From: Lysinibacillus sp. BPa_S21
GTDB taxonomy: Bacteria > Bacillota > Bacilli > Bacillales_A > Planococcaceae
Direction: 5' to 3'
DNA: 64,000 bases
NCBI RefSeq assembly: GCF_023337795.1
Contig: NZ_JALIRS010000009.1
Location: 115,408 to 179,407, forward strand
Shown: one piece after another, positions 17,661 to 26,216 of the stretch
Numbering within the stretch: position 1 is the stretch's first letter
Layout of the letters: each line of letters begins with the position of its first letter
Notes under the pieces: generated by a model
What the model saw: the letters and a program-made list of their open reading frames with translations, nothing else
Told to the model about the DNA's origin: nothing
Databases searched by the model: none
Position numbers and translations under genes: made by a program

Positions 17661-18860
17661 TTATTGAATAACGCCTAGTTCACGGCCTACTTTTTCATAG
17701 ATTGCTAGAGCGTCGTCCAGCATTTCTTTTGTATGTGCCGCTGTAGGCATGTTACGAACACGTCCTGTGCCTTTTGGAACCGTTGGGAAAACGATTGATT
17801 TAGCATAGACGCCCTCTTCAAATAGGCGACGAGAAAATTCCTGCGTAAGCTTTTCATCACCAATAATACATGGTGTGATTGGCGTTTCAGATGCACCAAT
17901 ATTAAAGCCTAGTTTAGCAAGACCTGCTTTTAAATAATCGCCATTTTCCCAAAGCTTATCGTGAAGCTCCGTTGAGTCAATTAGCATTTGCACTGCCGCT
18001 GTAATCGCAGCAACATCACCTGGTGGTAATGCCGTTGAGAATAAAAACGGACGAGAACGTACTTTCAGCCAGTCAATTAAATTTTTCTTACCTGCTACAT
18101 ATCCACCAACAACACCAATTGCTTTAGAAAGTGTACCAATTTGGAAATCAATTTCTTTTTCTAAACCGAAATGCTTTACAGTACCTTTTCCTTTACCCAT
18201 TACACCTGAACCGTGTGCATCATCGACATATGTTATTAAATCAAACTCTTTTGCAATCTCAACGATTTCTGGTAATTTTGCAATATCACCATCCATTGAG
18301 AATACACCATCAGTAATGACCATGATTTTATTGTATAAGCCTGATTCTTTTGCTTCCTTTGCCTTCGCACGTAAATCGTCCATATCAGAGTGATGATAGG
18401 CAATGATTTTCGCACGTGATAAACGACAGCCATCAATAATCGATGCATGGTTTAATTGGTCTGAAAGAATCGCATCATTTTTATCCATAACAGCTGAAAT
18501 AGCTGCCATATTACAGTTAAAACCTGATTGGTAAGAGATCGCCGCCTCTGTTCCTTTAAACTCAGCGAGCTTTTCCTCTAATTTTACATGTAAATCAAGT
18601 GTGCCATTAATCGTACGGACTGCTCCAGCCCCCACACCGTATATCTCAATTGTTTCTTTTGCAATACGCTTTAAATCTTCATTCGTTGCTAAGCCAAGAT
18701 AGTTGTTTGAGGATAGATTAATTAGATTTTTGCCACGTACCTGAATAGTTGGGCCGTTTGCTCCCTCTACTGGATCAATTTCGTTGTATAAGCCTTGATT
18801 GCGTAAGGCTTGTAGGTTTTCATCTAAAAATGCATTCAATACTTTTGACAAGCGTATCAT
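17661..18860 (-). CDS. kbl: Glycine C-acetyltransferase (2-amino-3-ketobutyrate CoA ligase)
   Basis: This 399-residue alpha-oxoamine synthase cleaves 2-amino-3-oxobutyrate with CoA to glycine and acetyl-CoA. It shows [13 protein letters not shown], the [11 protein letters not shown] motif and the PLP Lys at 246 in [12 protein letters not shown]. The ATG at 18860 abuts AGGAAAGG with no spacing. The TTG at 18851 is better spaced and would give a protein starting MSKVLNAF, so it may be the true start. Threonine dehydrogenase, its usual partner, is not adjacent. BioF (8-amino-7-oxononanoate synthase) is a related alternative but no biotin genes are nearby. Confidence 0.88.
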   Translation of the reverse strand: MIRLSKVLNAFLDENLQALRNQGLYNEIDPVEGANGPTIQVRGKNLINLSSNNYLGLATNEDLKRIAKETIEIYGVGAGAVRTINGTLDLHVKLEEKLAEFKGTEAAISYQSGFNCNMAAISAVMDKNDAILSDQLNHASIIDGCRLSRAKIIAYHHSDMDDLRAKAKEAKESGLYNKIMVITDGVFSMDGDIAKLPEIVEIAKEFDLITYVDDAHGSGVMGKGKGTVKHFGLEKEIDFQIGTLSKAIGVVGGYVAGKKNLIDWLKVRSRPFLFSTALPPGDVAAITAAVQMLIDSTELHDKLWENGDYLKAGLAKLGFNIGASETPITPCIIGDEKLTQEFSRRLFEEGVYAKSIVFPTVPKGTGRVRNMPTAAHTKEMLDDALAIYEKVGRELGVIQ

Positions 18861-18918
18861 CCTTTCCTAGGAACACTATTCTAGTTCCTAGTGTAGCACA
18901 AGCATGCTAGTAGAAAAA

Positions 18919-19995
18919 TTACTTTGTTAATCTTTCGAATAGTGGGGCAGTTTTTTCTCGCCAAAGAGATGATGATACACAATTATCGATTAATCGACGG
19001 ACCATATACTCTGCTTCCGCATAACGCTTCGAATAACCCATTGCATCCTGCATTGCTTCTTTATACTTTGCCCGAATATCTTCAATTTTAGCTTCTGCTT
19101 CCTGTGAAATTGCGCAATGTACCCCTATATCGAAAATTTCATCTCCTTGTCTTCCGACCTGAGGTTCAAAGACATGTGGATCTGTACTATCAAAGATGCA
19201 AAAATTCAATTCCGGAATAATAACCATGTCAACAGAGTTTGAATCCAAGCCACACCAAATAATTTGCGCATCGAGCCCTCTCGCATTGGCTTCATCTGCT
19301 AAACCTTTCATTAACGAAGATTTCCCCGTACCGGGCTTCCCTTTGATCATCAATCTTCGAGCTACATTTTTTGTTATGCTATCTACTGTATTTTCAGCCC
19401 CCCTCGGTGTTAATGTTCCGAGTAAGCGATGCGTGCGCATACCAGTTTTATTTAAGACCATTGATTGGAAAATATCTGTCTTTAAATTTTCAACCTGATC
19501 ATTTAATGCCTGCCAGTTCATGCAGCTTTGTGTGACAGCTTCCCAATCATCATGAATCTTTATAGCGCTATTAAGCTTTGAAATACACTTCTCGCGCCAT
19601 GACTCTCGTTCCGTCATTGCATCCGCAAGCTGTTCACCAACCTTTTCAAGTTGGACTTCTTCTAAACAATCATAAAATGACATCACCCGATGCTTTGTGC
19701 CAAGGAGAATCGGTTCAATCCCCCACCCCGATGACCATACAAATAGTCGATTACATCCTTGAACATACACTGCTTCAACAATATCCTCCAGCAACGCATG
19801 CTTAAACCATTCCACCGCAAAGCCTTGCTTCACATAATAATACCCCAGCTCTTTAAGAAGCTCTGATCCTTTAAACGTCGGTGCACCCTGCAAAATATAA
19901 ACTAATTCAGCTTCATCCATCATTTCTTTATATAAATGTTTAATTCCTTGCCCAGTCAGTGCGTGTCCATAATAGTAGGTCACATTTCCGTTCAA
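18919..19995 (-). CDS. P-loop ATPase, PRK06851-like family
   Basis: This protein of about 358 residues is built of two related halves. The C-terminal half has an intact Walker A, MIKGKPGTGKSSLMKGLADE. The N-terminal half has a degenerate counterpart, LQGAPTFKGSELLKELG, lacking the GKS/T core. The function is not known to me; the family is common in Bacillales as an uncharacterised ATPase or nucleotide kinase. I choose TTG at 19995 because AAGGGGGAG lies five bases upstream. The longer frame from 20025 would have this ribosome site inside it. The gene stands alone between kbl and the LytTR regulator. Confidence 0.7.
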   Translation of the reverse strand: MNGNVTYYYGHALTGQGIKHLYKEMMDEAELVYILQGAPTFKGSELLKELGYYYVKQGFAVEWFKHALLEDIVEAVYVQGCNRLFVWSSGWGIEPILLGTKHRVMSFYDCLEEVQLEKVGEQLADAMTERESWREKCISKLNSAIKIHDDWEAVTQSCMNWQALNDQVENLKTDIFQSMVLNKTGMRTHRLLGTLTPRGAENTVDSITKNVARRLMIKGKPGTGKSSLMKGLADEANARGLDAQIIWCGLDSNSVDMVIIPELNFCIFDSTDPHVFEPQVGRQGDEIFDIGVHCAISQEAEAKIEDIRAKYKEAMQDAMGYSKRYAEAEYMVRRLIDNCVSSSLWREKTAPLFERLTK

Positions 19996-20054
19996 TAACG
20001 CTCCCCCTTTTCTTATGCCTTGCATTATATGAAAGAACCTAAAAAAAAATGAAG

Positions 20055-20088
20055 AGCTACTTTTATTTTTTTACAAATAAAAGTAGCT
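20055..20088 (-). terminator. Terminator of the kinase/LytTR operon
   Basis: A perfect 14-bp stem, AGCTACTTTTATTT with its complement (20055-20068, 20075-20088), is followed on the minus strand by a long T run near 20041-20049. It lies about 75 bases after the response-regulator stop. Confidence 0.78.
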
Positions 20089-20163
20089 TCCTATTTAATA
20101 GAATGAGTTACGCCTCAATAATATCTGTTCATTAGACTAAAAGAGAAGGCTATGAACATGCCC

Positions 20164-20883
20164 TTACTTCATTAAACCTTTAATAAGTCGAGCAGAAACA
20201 TAACAAACTTCATCATTATCTAAAAAAATAATTCTTTCCTTTGAATCGATATTTTTAATTTTGCTTCTATTTACAATAAACGATTTGTGACAACGATAAA
20301 AATCTTCATGTAAATCTTCATAATCCTTCAATCGACCGTAAAATTCAAGATGTTCATTTTCTAAATGTAAAATAATTTTATGTGAGCCTGGGGAAGCTTC
20401 GAAAAAATAAACATTTTGAAAGTCAATATTGTGAGTACGCCCTGTTGTTTTAATTTGAAATTTTTGAATGTTATCTTGTTCCCCTATTTTTAAATAACGT
20501 CGATGCGCTTCTTTCAAAGTAGATAATAATTTATCTTTTAACAAGTCTGGGTGATCTTTAATGATAAAATCTAACGCAGCCAGTTTATAAATAAATGTAA
20601 GATAACTCATTTCTGCATGTGTTGTAATATATACTAGACTAGCAATAGGGTCTTTTTCTCGAATCTTAGTCCCTAATGCAATACCTGTAATTTCGTGATT
20701 TAAATCTATATCTAAAAAATAGCAATCAGCTTTATCATTTTCTAAAAATGCTAGAACATCATCAGGATTTGTAGTGGCCAGCACAATTTTCATCCCATTG
20801 TCTTCAATCATAGCGTAGTTTTCGATTGTTTTTTTTGCTCTTTCTAATTGAGCTATATCATCTTCGCAAATAATAATATCCAT
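20164..20883 (-). CDS. LytTR-type response regulator (AgrA/NatR-like)
   Basis: This 239-residue regulator has a receiver domain with acidic pocket E7/D8/D9 and phospho-acceptor D58 in CYFLDIDL. A C-terminal LytTR DNA-binding domain follows (about 140-239), including HNIDFQNVYFFEAS, YRCHKSFIVNRSKI and IIFLDNDEVCYVSARLIKGL. The kinase gene lies five bases upstream. The pair resembles AgrCA and B. subtilis NatKR; because a NatAB/YhaQP-like exporter lies just beyond, NatR is the closer analogy. No agrB or agrD is present. Confidence 0.9.
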   Translation of the reverse strand: MDIIICEDDIAQLERAKKTIENYAMIEDNGMKIVLATTNPDDVLAFLENDKADCYFLDIDLNHEITGIALGTKIREKDPIASLVYITTHAEMSYLTFIYKLAALDFIIKDHPDLLKDKLLSTLKEAHRRYLKIGEQDNIQKFQIKTTGRTHNIDFQNVYFFEASPGSHKIILHLENEHLEFYGRLKDYEDLHEDFYRCHKSFIVNRSKIKNIDSKERIIFLDNDEVCYVSARLIKGLMK

Positions 20884-20888
20884 CTTAT

Positions 20889-22190
20889 CTACTCCTTTCG
20901 AAACTCAACTTCTTGAATAAAATAAGGGGAACTAATTTTCGTGTTCAAATTGACGTTATGTAAATCATTTGTTATTTGACGTAAATTAGCTAAGCCTAAA
21001 CCTCGATTTTCTCCCTTTGTTGAAAAGCCTTCTTGATAAATTTCATGTACCTTTATAGCTATTTTCTTATCAAATGTGTTACTCACAACTAATAAGACAA
21101 CCTCACCCATGTGGATAAACGCCATTCGTACTTCGCCATTTTCAACTCCTCGTGCAGCTTCAATCGCATTATCTAGTAGAATGCCGACCATGCGATTTAA
21201 AAGAATTGGATCTACATCAATATCAGTAATCTCCTCAACAATTTCAATATAAAACGGTACATGATGTGATTGGGCTTGTAAAATTTTCGTGGTCACTAAC
21301 CCTTTTAAACTGTTTATTTTTAAGTTATTTAGCATCATCATCGCTTGTTGATTTAGTTGTTCATGATGATTCGCTTCTAAAATATGATCATAGAAGTATG
21401 TATGTAGACCTTCATAGTTTTTATCATCAATAAATGTACGCAGTGAAGATAAAATATTAATGTAGTCATGTTTAAATTTGCGCATATCTTGGTTAATTTG
21501 TTCAATTGATGTAACATAGGATTCGAAGTTTTTCATTTCTTGTTCACGTTGCTTCATTTTATATTGTTTAAATGCTAAATATAAAACGACAAATACACTA
21601 ATTGAAAGTAATACAAAATAAATTAGGAACATCGCTAAATTATTTTGAACACTTTCATAGAAATTGTCATGGTCAATTGCCATGATATTGATGTACATAA
21701 AGATGACTGTTGTAATACCAAGGAATACCGAAATATACGAAACAAAGCTATTAATTACCCAGCGACTTATCAAATATTTCACAATTCTTTTGTAACAAAA
21801 AGCAAATATTAGACCAAATACTATATAAAAAAAGAAATAACTAATTATTGATAGTTGCTCATTCCCTATCCCATTAAACAACCGAAAAGTCAGTATGTTA
21901 GAAATATTGTCCCCTATTACTAAAAGTATCAGTGCCATACACACATGAAGAATGTTCATAACAACTTTTGTTTCTCGATACATCATGATAGCTAATAGCG
22001 ATAAACAATATAACATTGACCACGCACCAATAAACGGGAACAACAAAAAAGTTGGCAAAAATATAATAATTATAATAGTAATCAACTGTTTTTTTGACCA
22101 ATATAAGTCTAAAATATATGTACAGAAAAATAGCATCATAGAAAACTGAATAATGCTCATTAGTAGCATTTTTCCTGTTAGTACATCCAT
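20889..22190 (-). CDS. GHKL sensor histidine kinase (AgrC/NatK-like)
   Basis: This 433-residue kinase has six or seven N-terminal membrane helices (about 1-215), a short coiled linker, the phospho-acceptor box KFKHDYINIL (His near 240), an N box MVGILLDNAIEAA and a G box GFSTKGENRGLGLANLRQI. The architecture is that of AgrC and NatK kinases, which often sense peptides or membrane stress. It is followed after five bases by the LytTR regulator. The upstream ABC genes point in the same direction and are the likely targets. The signal is unknown. Confidence 0.9.
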   Translation of the reverse strand: MDVLTGKMLLMSIIQFSMMLFFCTYILDLYWSKKQLITIIIIIFLPTFLLFPFIGAWSMLYCLSLLAIMMYRETKVVMNILHVCMALILLVIGDNISNILTFRLFNGIGNEQLSIISYFFFYIVFGLIFAFCYKRIVKYLISRWVINSFVSYISVFLGITTVIFMYINIMAIDHDNFYESVQNNLAMFLIYFVLLSISVFVVLYLAFKQYKMKQREQEMKNFESYVTSIEQINQDMRKFKHDYINILSSLRTFIDDKNYEGLHTYFYDHILEANHHEQLNQQAMMMLNNLKINSLKGLVTTKILQAQSHHVPFYIEIVEEITDIDVDPILLNRMVGILLDNAIEAARGVENGEVRMAFIHMGEVVLLVVSNTFDKKIAIKVHEIYQEGFSTKGENRGLGLANLRQITNDLHNVNLNTKISSPYFIQEVEFRKE

Positions 22191-22201
22191 TTATCATACT
22201 C

Positions 22202-22420
22202 CTAACATTTTACTATAAGACCATTATATTTCATTTTAAAAAATTCTGTACTTTTAATTTCTTCTGGAAATTCTATTTCATCCTTCCATTCTACAAGAAT
22301 CTCCATATAAAAATGCATCCACAAGTTCATCCCATCGCGTGCTACCACGTACAAAAATCGCCCATAACCAGCAATTGTGGCTACGGGCTGTTCACTATTT
22401 TGTTTAAGTTTTGCTATAAA
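22202..22420 (-). pseudogene. Possible gene remnant upstream of the kinase
   Basis: An open frame of 72 codons without a convincing start or ribosome site runs from after a TAG (22421-22423) to a TAG at 22202-22204. Its composition looks protein-like: VATIAGYGRFLYVVARDG, then MNLWMHFYMEILVEWKDE. A GTG or ATG inside could start a 40-45-residue peptide. I do not recognise the family. It is most likely the 3' end of a decayed gene. It is not an AgrD-like peptide, since the typical Cys and acidic tail are absent. Confidence 0.35.
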
Positions 22421-22489
22421 CTAGAGCAATTATTCTTTTTGCCCTTTGATAACAAAAGATCTTGACATTTTGTTCTTATAATCGCAGGA

Positions 22490-23695
22490 CTATCTATTAA
22501 ATTGAATTAGTTGTTTAAATGTTAAGCTATCTGATTTTAAAACGCCTTTTGGATAGATTTTCGCTGCCACTGCTGCAAATAAAGCAATAAAAGATATCAT
22601 TACTAATAGCGAAACAGCAATTTCGATTGGTGAAATCGTATTATATACAATACGAATCAATACACTCGTTGGTGCCGTAAATGGAATGTAAGAAGTTATA
22701 TTCGTCATCGTTCCTTCTGGAGAATCCACTACAAAGAGCATCTCTACTACTAAACTTGCCATTAATATAATCATAATTGGCATCGATGCACTTGCTAAAT
22801 CATCCGGGCGGCTTATCATGGATCCAACAATTGCATACAAAGTTGCATAGATAAAGTATCCAATGGTACAGAAAATAAGAATATACCCTGCTGTTCCCCA
22901 TGTAATAGTTTCCATTACAGCTTGTACAAACGAGCCTTCAGGAACTTCAAAAATACCTACGTTTGCCCATAATAAAAGGGCACCCATAAAAATAAATAAT
23001 TGTGTTAAACTAGCTAAACCAATGCCTAAAATTTTCCCGTACATCATAGGGACTGGTGCCACTTTTGTAATCATGACTTCCATGACACGTGAAGATTTTT
23101 CAGATGCAATCGCTGTTGCAACGTTGTTACCGTATATTGAAATAGAAAAGAACATAATAGTTATTAAACCGTAAATAATAAACAACGCATTTGGTTCTGT
23201 TTCATATAACGATTGAACACTGCTTTGGAGTGGTGTATTCAATTCTTGAACGACACCCGTGTCAATCGATTGTTTAGCAACAATTGACGCTACTTTCTTT
23301 TGTTTAATATAAGATTCTAACGTAAGTAGCACTTCATTGTTTACTTTCGGCATGTAGATATTCAATTGCATTACATTCGTTTGATCTTCTAATACAAAGA
23401 ATCCAGTTAATTCCTTAGTTTTTATATCTTCTTTTAGGTCTTCTATATTCGCATTTTCTACTATTGTCCAGCTTCCGGCTAACCCTGTTAACTCTTTTTC
23501 AGATAGTTCTAAAGATGTTTGATTGACAATTTTATAAGTCTCATCCGGACTGTTCGAAGTAAAGACTTTCATGATAAATGGTGAGGCAAAGAGAAGTAAA
23601 CTCAATCCTACTAAACCAATCGTCATATATAAATATGCCTTTGTTTTTACAGCCTCTTTGAAAACGTTATTAAATACAATGCTAAAATTGCGCAT
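22490..23695 (-). CDS. ABC-2 type permease (NatB/YhaP-like)
   Basis: This 401-residue membrane protein has one N-terminal helix (about 20-45), an extracellular domain of about 130 residues and five or six C-terminal helices including IIYGLITIMFFSISIYG. The segment SRVMEVMITKVAPVPMMYGK is the hallmark coupling region of NatB/YhaP exporters, linked in B. subtilis to sodium or drug/antibiotic stress. It directly abuts the ATPase stop (adjacent bases). It may export ions, peptides or toxic compounds; the substrate is unknown. Confidence 0.87.
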   Translation of the reverse strand: MRNFSIVFNNVFKEAVKTKAYLYMTIGLVGLSLLLFASPFIMKVFTSNSPDETYKIVNQTSLELSEKELTGLAGSWTIVENANIEDLKEDIKTKELTGFFVLEDQTNVMQLNIYMPKVNNEVLLTLESYIKQKKVASIVAKQSIDTGVVQELNTPLQSSVQSLYETEPNALFIIYGLITIMFFSISIYGNNVATAIASEKSSRVMEVMITKVAPVPMMYGKILGIGLASLTQLFIFMGALLLWANVGIFEVPEGSFVQAVMETITWGTAGYILIFCTIGYFIYATLYAIVGSMISRPDDLASASMPIMIILMASLVVEMLFVVDSPEGTMTNITSYIPFTAPTSVLIRIVYNTISPIEIAVSLLVMISFIALFAAVAAKIYPKGVLKSDSLTFKQLIQFNR

Positions 23696-24583
23696 TTACG
23701 CCCCCCCTGTTCGTTCAATAAAGATTTCATGTAAACTTGGTTCTTTCAATGAAACTCCTTGTAAATCAAACTTTTCATCAATTTCCCGAATCGTTTGATG
23801 GATTTTATCATTTCGTGGAATACGCAATTTATAACGATTATTTTCTTGTGTGAATTTATATTGTTTCAAAGCTAAGTAATCTTTAATGTTAGCTGTTGTA
23901 TCTAATTCTAAATAACGATAATCATAAGATTTTTTTACAGCTGATAATTGATCTGACACAATTAAATCCCCATCTTTCAAAATACAAATTTGGTTACAAA
24001 ATGATTCAACTTGATCCATTTGATGACTACAGAAAATAATTGTTTTCTTTTGAGCGATTAATTCTTTTACAACACTTTTTAACATATCAGCATTGACTGG
24101 ATCTAACCCGCTGAAAGGTTCATCTAATATGATAAACTCCGGATCATGTATAATTGCTGTAATTAATTGTACTTTTTGCTGATTTCCTTTAGATAATTGT
24201 TCAGTGCGCTTCTTTGCTGCATAAGAGATTTCAAGCTTTTCTAACCATTTTAGGGCCTCTCTTTTAGCTTCTTTTTTATCCATTCCTTCTAACATACCAA
24301 AATAAATAATTTGATCTAAAACGTTCATTTTCGCATAAAGACCACGCTCTTCTGGTAAATAACCAATTTTTAAGTTCTTCTTGGAGAAAGGTTTTCCTTT
24401 CCATAAAATTTGTCCACTATCTTTCGGAATTAACTCTAACATCATTCGAATGGTAGTTGTTTTTCCGGCACCATTTCGACCAAGCATGCCTAATATTTGC
24501 CCTTCTTCTAATCGAATTGAAATATTGTTTACTGCTTTTTTATCACCAAAGCTTTTATTTAAATTTTCGATTTTAAATGTCAT
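23696..24583 (-). CDS. ABC transporter ATP-binding protein (NatA/YhaQ-like)
   Basis: This 295-residue ATPase has Walker A MLGRNGAGKTTTIRMM (33-48), signature LSKGNQQKVQ, Walker B FIILDEPFSGLDPVNADM and the NatA/YhaQ-specific IGYLPEERGLYAKM. The extra C-terminal 70 residues are typical of YhaQ. It is translated from GGAGAG that overlaps the stop of the 25-residue peptide gene immediately upstream, so the two are translationally coupled. It pairs with the permease downstream. Confidence 0.92.
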   Translation of the reverse strand: MTFKIENLNKSFGDKKAVNNISIRLEEGQILGMLGRNGAGKTTTIRMMLELIPKDSGQILWKGKPFSKKNLKIGYLPEERGLYAKMNVLDQIIYFGMLEGMDKKEAKREALKWLEKLEISYAAKKRTEQLSKGNQQKVQLITAIIHDPEFIILDEPFSGLDPVNADMLKSVVKELIAQKKTIIFCSHQMDQVESFCNQICILKDGDLIVSDQLSAVKKSYDYRYLELDTTANIKDYLALKQYKFTQENNRYKLRIPRNDKIHQTIREIDEKFDLQGVSLKEPSLHEIFIERTGGA

Positions 24584-24595
24584 AAAGCATCTCTC

Positions 24596-24673
24596 CTAAT
24601 TAACCATTTTTATGATAGCAATAACAACGATGCCAATAATTAATCCACCTAAAAGACCTAAAACTTTTTTCAT
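24596..24673 (-). CDS. 25-residue hydrophobic membrane peptide
   Basis: ATG at 24671-24673 is preceded by AGGAGGAAAATTAAT, one of the best ribosome sites in the window. The frame ends with TAG at 24596-24598. The peptide has a Lys-Lys start, a single hydrophobic segment (VLGLLGGLIIGIVVIAII) and a short polar end. The stop overlaps the ribosome site of the downstream ABC ATPase. It could be a regulatory subunit of the transporter, a signal or a small toxin/immunity-type peptide; no homologue is known to me. The start context and coupling argue it is real. Confidence 0.68.
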   Translation of the reverse strand: MKKVLGLLGGLIIGIVVIAIIKMVN

Positions 24674-24696
24674 ATTAATTTTCCTCCTTCGCATGT

Positions 24697-25284
24697 TCAA
24701 TTTGTAATTATTTTCTGTTCAAATGCTTTAACAATGGATTCTATATAATTTGGTACTTTAAAATAAGTATTAATTCGATAAAGTGACTGATCTATTTCTT
24801 CAGCCGATAGCTCTTGTGTACGTTGGATAAATTCAAATGAGTGACCTACCGCTAACTCTTTTAGTATCTTTTTATCCACCTCCCTTAAAGAGACATCTGG
24901 TAAATCAGGTATATTACATCCAAATGATTCCAACAATATTAAAAATTCGTCCAGACTTGTATTTTTAGTAACACTGGTCCACCTTTCTTCATCTTTTAGG
25001 TGATGGTAGACCTCACCCATCCTTGAATCCACAAGTAACATGATGTCTATTTCTGGACATTTTAATTTCTTCAAACTATCAATTGTCATTGTAAAATGTT
25101 GATTAGTTGCTTCCACTACCACAATATCAAGGCATTGTTCTTTAATTTTTTTCATCAAGGTTTGATCAAATATAGGAGTTTGAATTTGATAAGTATCTAC
25201 TTGCCAAGTTGAACGCCTATCACGAATAGCTATTTGTAATGCTTCAATAAATAAAGTTGACGTTGAAACAATTAACACTTTCAA
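24697..25284 (-). CDS. Atypical LuxR/NarL-type regulator with degenerate receiver
   Basis: This 195-residue protein has receiver-like (1-120) and LuxR-like HTH (about 130-190) parts, but the receiver is degenerate. The acidic pocket after KVLIV reads STST, and the phospho-acceptor position reads Glu58 in DIVVVEATN. The HTH aligns with GerE domains: LREVDKKILKELAVGHSFEF then LYRINTYFKVPNYIESIVKA. It starts at TTG behind AAAGGGGGGG. It heads the cluster peptide-ABC-kinase-LytTR and probably acts without phosphorylation. The function is inferred only from fold. Confidence 0.65.
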   Translation of the reverse strand: MKVLIVSTSTLFIEALQIAIRDRRSTWQVDTYQIQTPIFDQTLMKKIKEQCLDIVVVEATNQHFTMTIDSLKKLKCPEIDIMLLVDSRMGEVYHHLKDEERWTSVTKNTSLDEFLILLESFGCNIPDLPDVSLREVDKKILKELAVGHSFEFIQRTQELSAEEIDQSLYRINTYFKVPNYIESIVKAFEQKIITN

Positions 25285-25407
25285 AACATCCCCCCCTTTC
25301 TGTCTGAGAATTACCTTAACTACACTATACTTTTGTTTTTCTTTTTATTGTTTAAGTACTCTTCAAAACTAATTAATTGCACATTATTGTTCTTTTTTAA
25401 TAAAAAA

Positions 25408-25433
25408 ATACGTTCATGCAATCATGAACGTAT
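25408..25433. terminator. Hairpin with flanking T run
   Basis: An 11-bp perfect stem (ATACGTTCATG with its complement) has a CAAT loop, and the minus strand continues into seven Ts. It could stop minus-strand readthrough into the regulator gene. Confidence 0.65.
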
Positions 25434-25459
25434 ACTTTCTTATTTACAGGAGGTCCCAT

Positions 25460-25507
25460 ATGCGTATTTACAATGTAAAGGAAAAGCATTCAGACTATCA
25501 AGATTGA
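25460..25507 (+). CDS. 15-residue ORF with consensus ribosome site
   Basis: ATG at 25460 is preceded by CAGGAGGTCCCAT, a perfect Shine-Dalgarno with good spacing. The frame encodes MRIYNVKEKHSDYQD and then stops at the edge of a degenerate 21-bp repeat array. It may be the surviving start of a gene whose rest was replaced by repeats, or a tiny leader. I cannot decide. Confidence 0.28.
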   Translation: MRIYNVKEKHSDYQD

Positions 25508-25616
25508 ACGGATATAAAGGGCTTATTCGACTTAGCCGAGCAATTTACCGAGCTACCCGAACGAACTCTTTGCTTACCTGAACAGTTTGCGAAGTAACCT
25601 AATCGTTTCTTCCACA
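25491..25616. repeat. Degenerate 21-bp repeat, 4-6 units (array C)
   Basis: Four units are in exact 21-bp register from 25533, opening with TAGCCGAGCA, TACCCGAACG, TACCTGAACA and AACCTAATCG. Two weaker ones precede them. The box matches the ACCYGA box of array F and, reversed, array D. It lies between the LuxR-type regulator and ybaK. Confidence 0.7.
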
Positions 25617-25683
25617 TCGCCAAGCGGATAACCATAACCAAGCAATCTTTTTCAACTGTCACTACTTAAAAGCCCAATAAAAA

Positions 25684-25711
25684 ACTACCCAACATATCAT
25701 GCTTGGGTAGT
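25684..25711 (-). terminator. Terminator of ybaK
   Basis: ACTACCCAA pairs with TTGGGTAGT, with minus-strand T-rich sequence (TTTTTTATT) after it. The stop codon of the deacylase gene lies within the loop. Confidence 0.8.
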
Positions 25712-26191
25712 GGTAATTGGTGCGAGCTTTGCCTTTGTAACGGCAACTAAATCATCTAGTTGTACGTGGATTTGCATGCCGATTTTCCCGGCACTCACAA
25801 TAATATTTCCTTGCTCTTGAGCGGACGCATCGATGACAGTTGGGTAAAGTTTCTTCATGCCGACTGGAGAGCATCCGCCTCGCACATAGCCTGTATAGCC
25901 AAGTAATTCCTTGACTGGAAGCATGTCGATTTTCTTTTCTCCTACAACCTTTGCAGCAGCTTTTAAATCGAGCTCATCTGCTACAGGAATAACAAATACA
26001 AAAAGTTTTTGTGCACTTGCCTTTGCTACTAATGTCTTGAAAACACGAGAAACTGGGTGGCCAATTTTTTCAGCAACCGAAATTCCGTCAACTTGGCCGT
26101 CTCCAGTCTCATATTCAATTACTTCGAATTGTATTTTTTGTTGCTCCAATAATCTTATTGCATTTGTTTTCGCATGCTTTGCTTTAGCCAT
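25697..26191 (-). CDS. ybaK: Cys-tRNA(Pro)/Cys-tRNA(Cys) deacylase, YbaK/EbsC family
   Basis: This 164-residue editing-domain protein hydrolyses mischarged Cys-tRNA(Pro). Typical segments are the N-terminal [34 protein letters not shown] with its conserved Lys, [20 protein letters not shown] and the [10 protein letters not shown] loop. Length is standard. It is monocistronic or cotranscribed with the upstream unknown gene, 25 bases away. It ends inside its own terminator hairpin. Confidence 0.93.
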   Translation of the reverse strand: MAKAKHAKTNAIRLLEQQKIQFEVIEYETGDGQVDGISVAEKIGHPVSRVFKTLVAKASAQKLFVFVIPVADELDLKAAAKVVGEKKIDMLPVKELLGYTGYVRGGCSPVGMKKLYPTVIDASAQEQGNIIVSAGKIGMQIHVQLDDLVAVTKAKLAPITTTQA

Positions 26192-26216
26192 GTTAAAAAA
26201 ACTCCCATCTCCAGCA

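Noticed and set aside
17001..17678. Long ORFs rich in Ser, Arg, Phe and Leu repeats
   Set aside because: They lie wholly in array B after a strong terminator; frames on both strands are open because the unit has no stop codon.
20164..25284. agr quorum-sensing locus with AgrB/AgrD
   Set aside because: Kinase and regulator are AgrCA-like but there is no AgrB protease and no peptide with the AgrD Cys and acidic tail.
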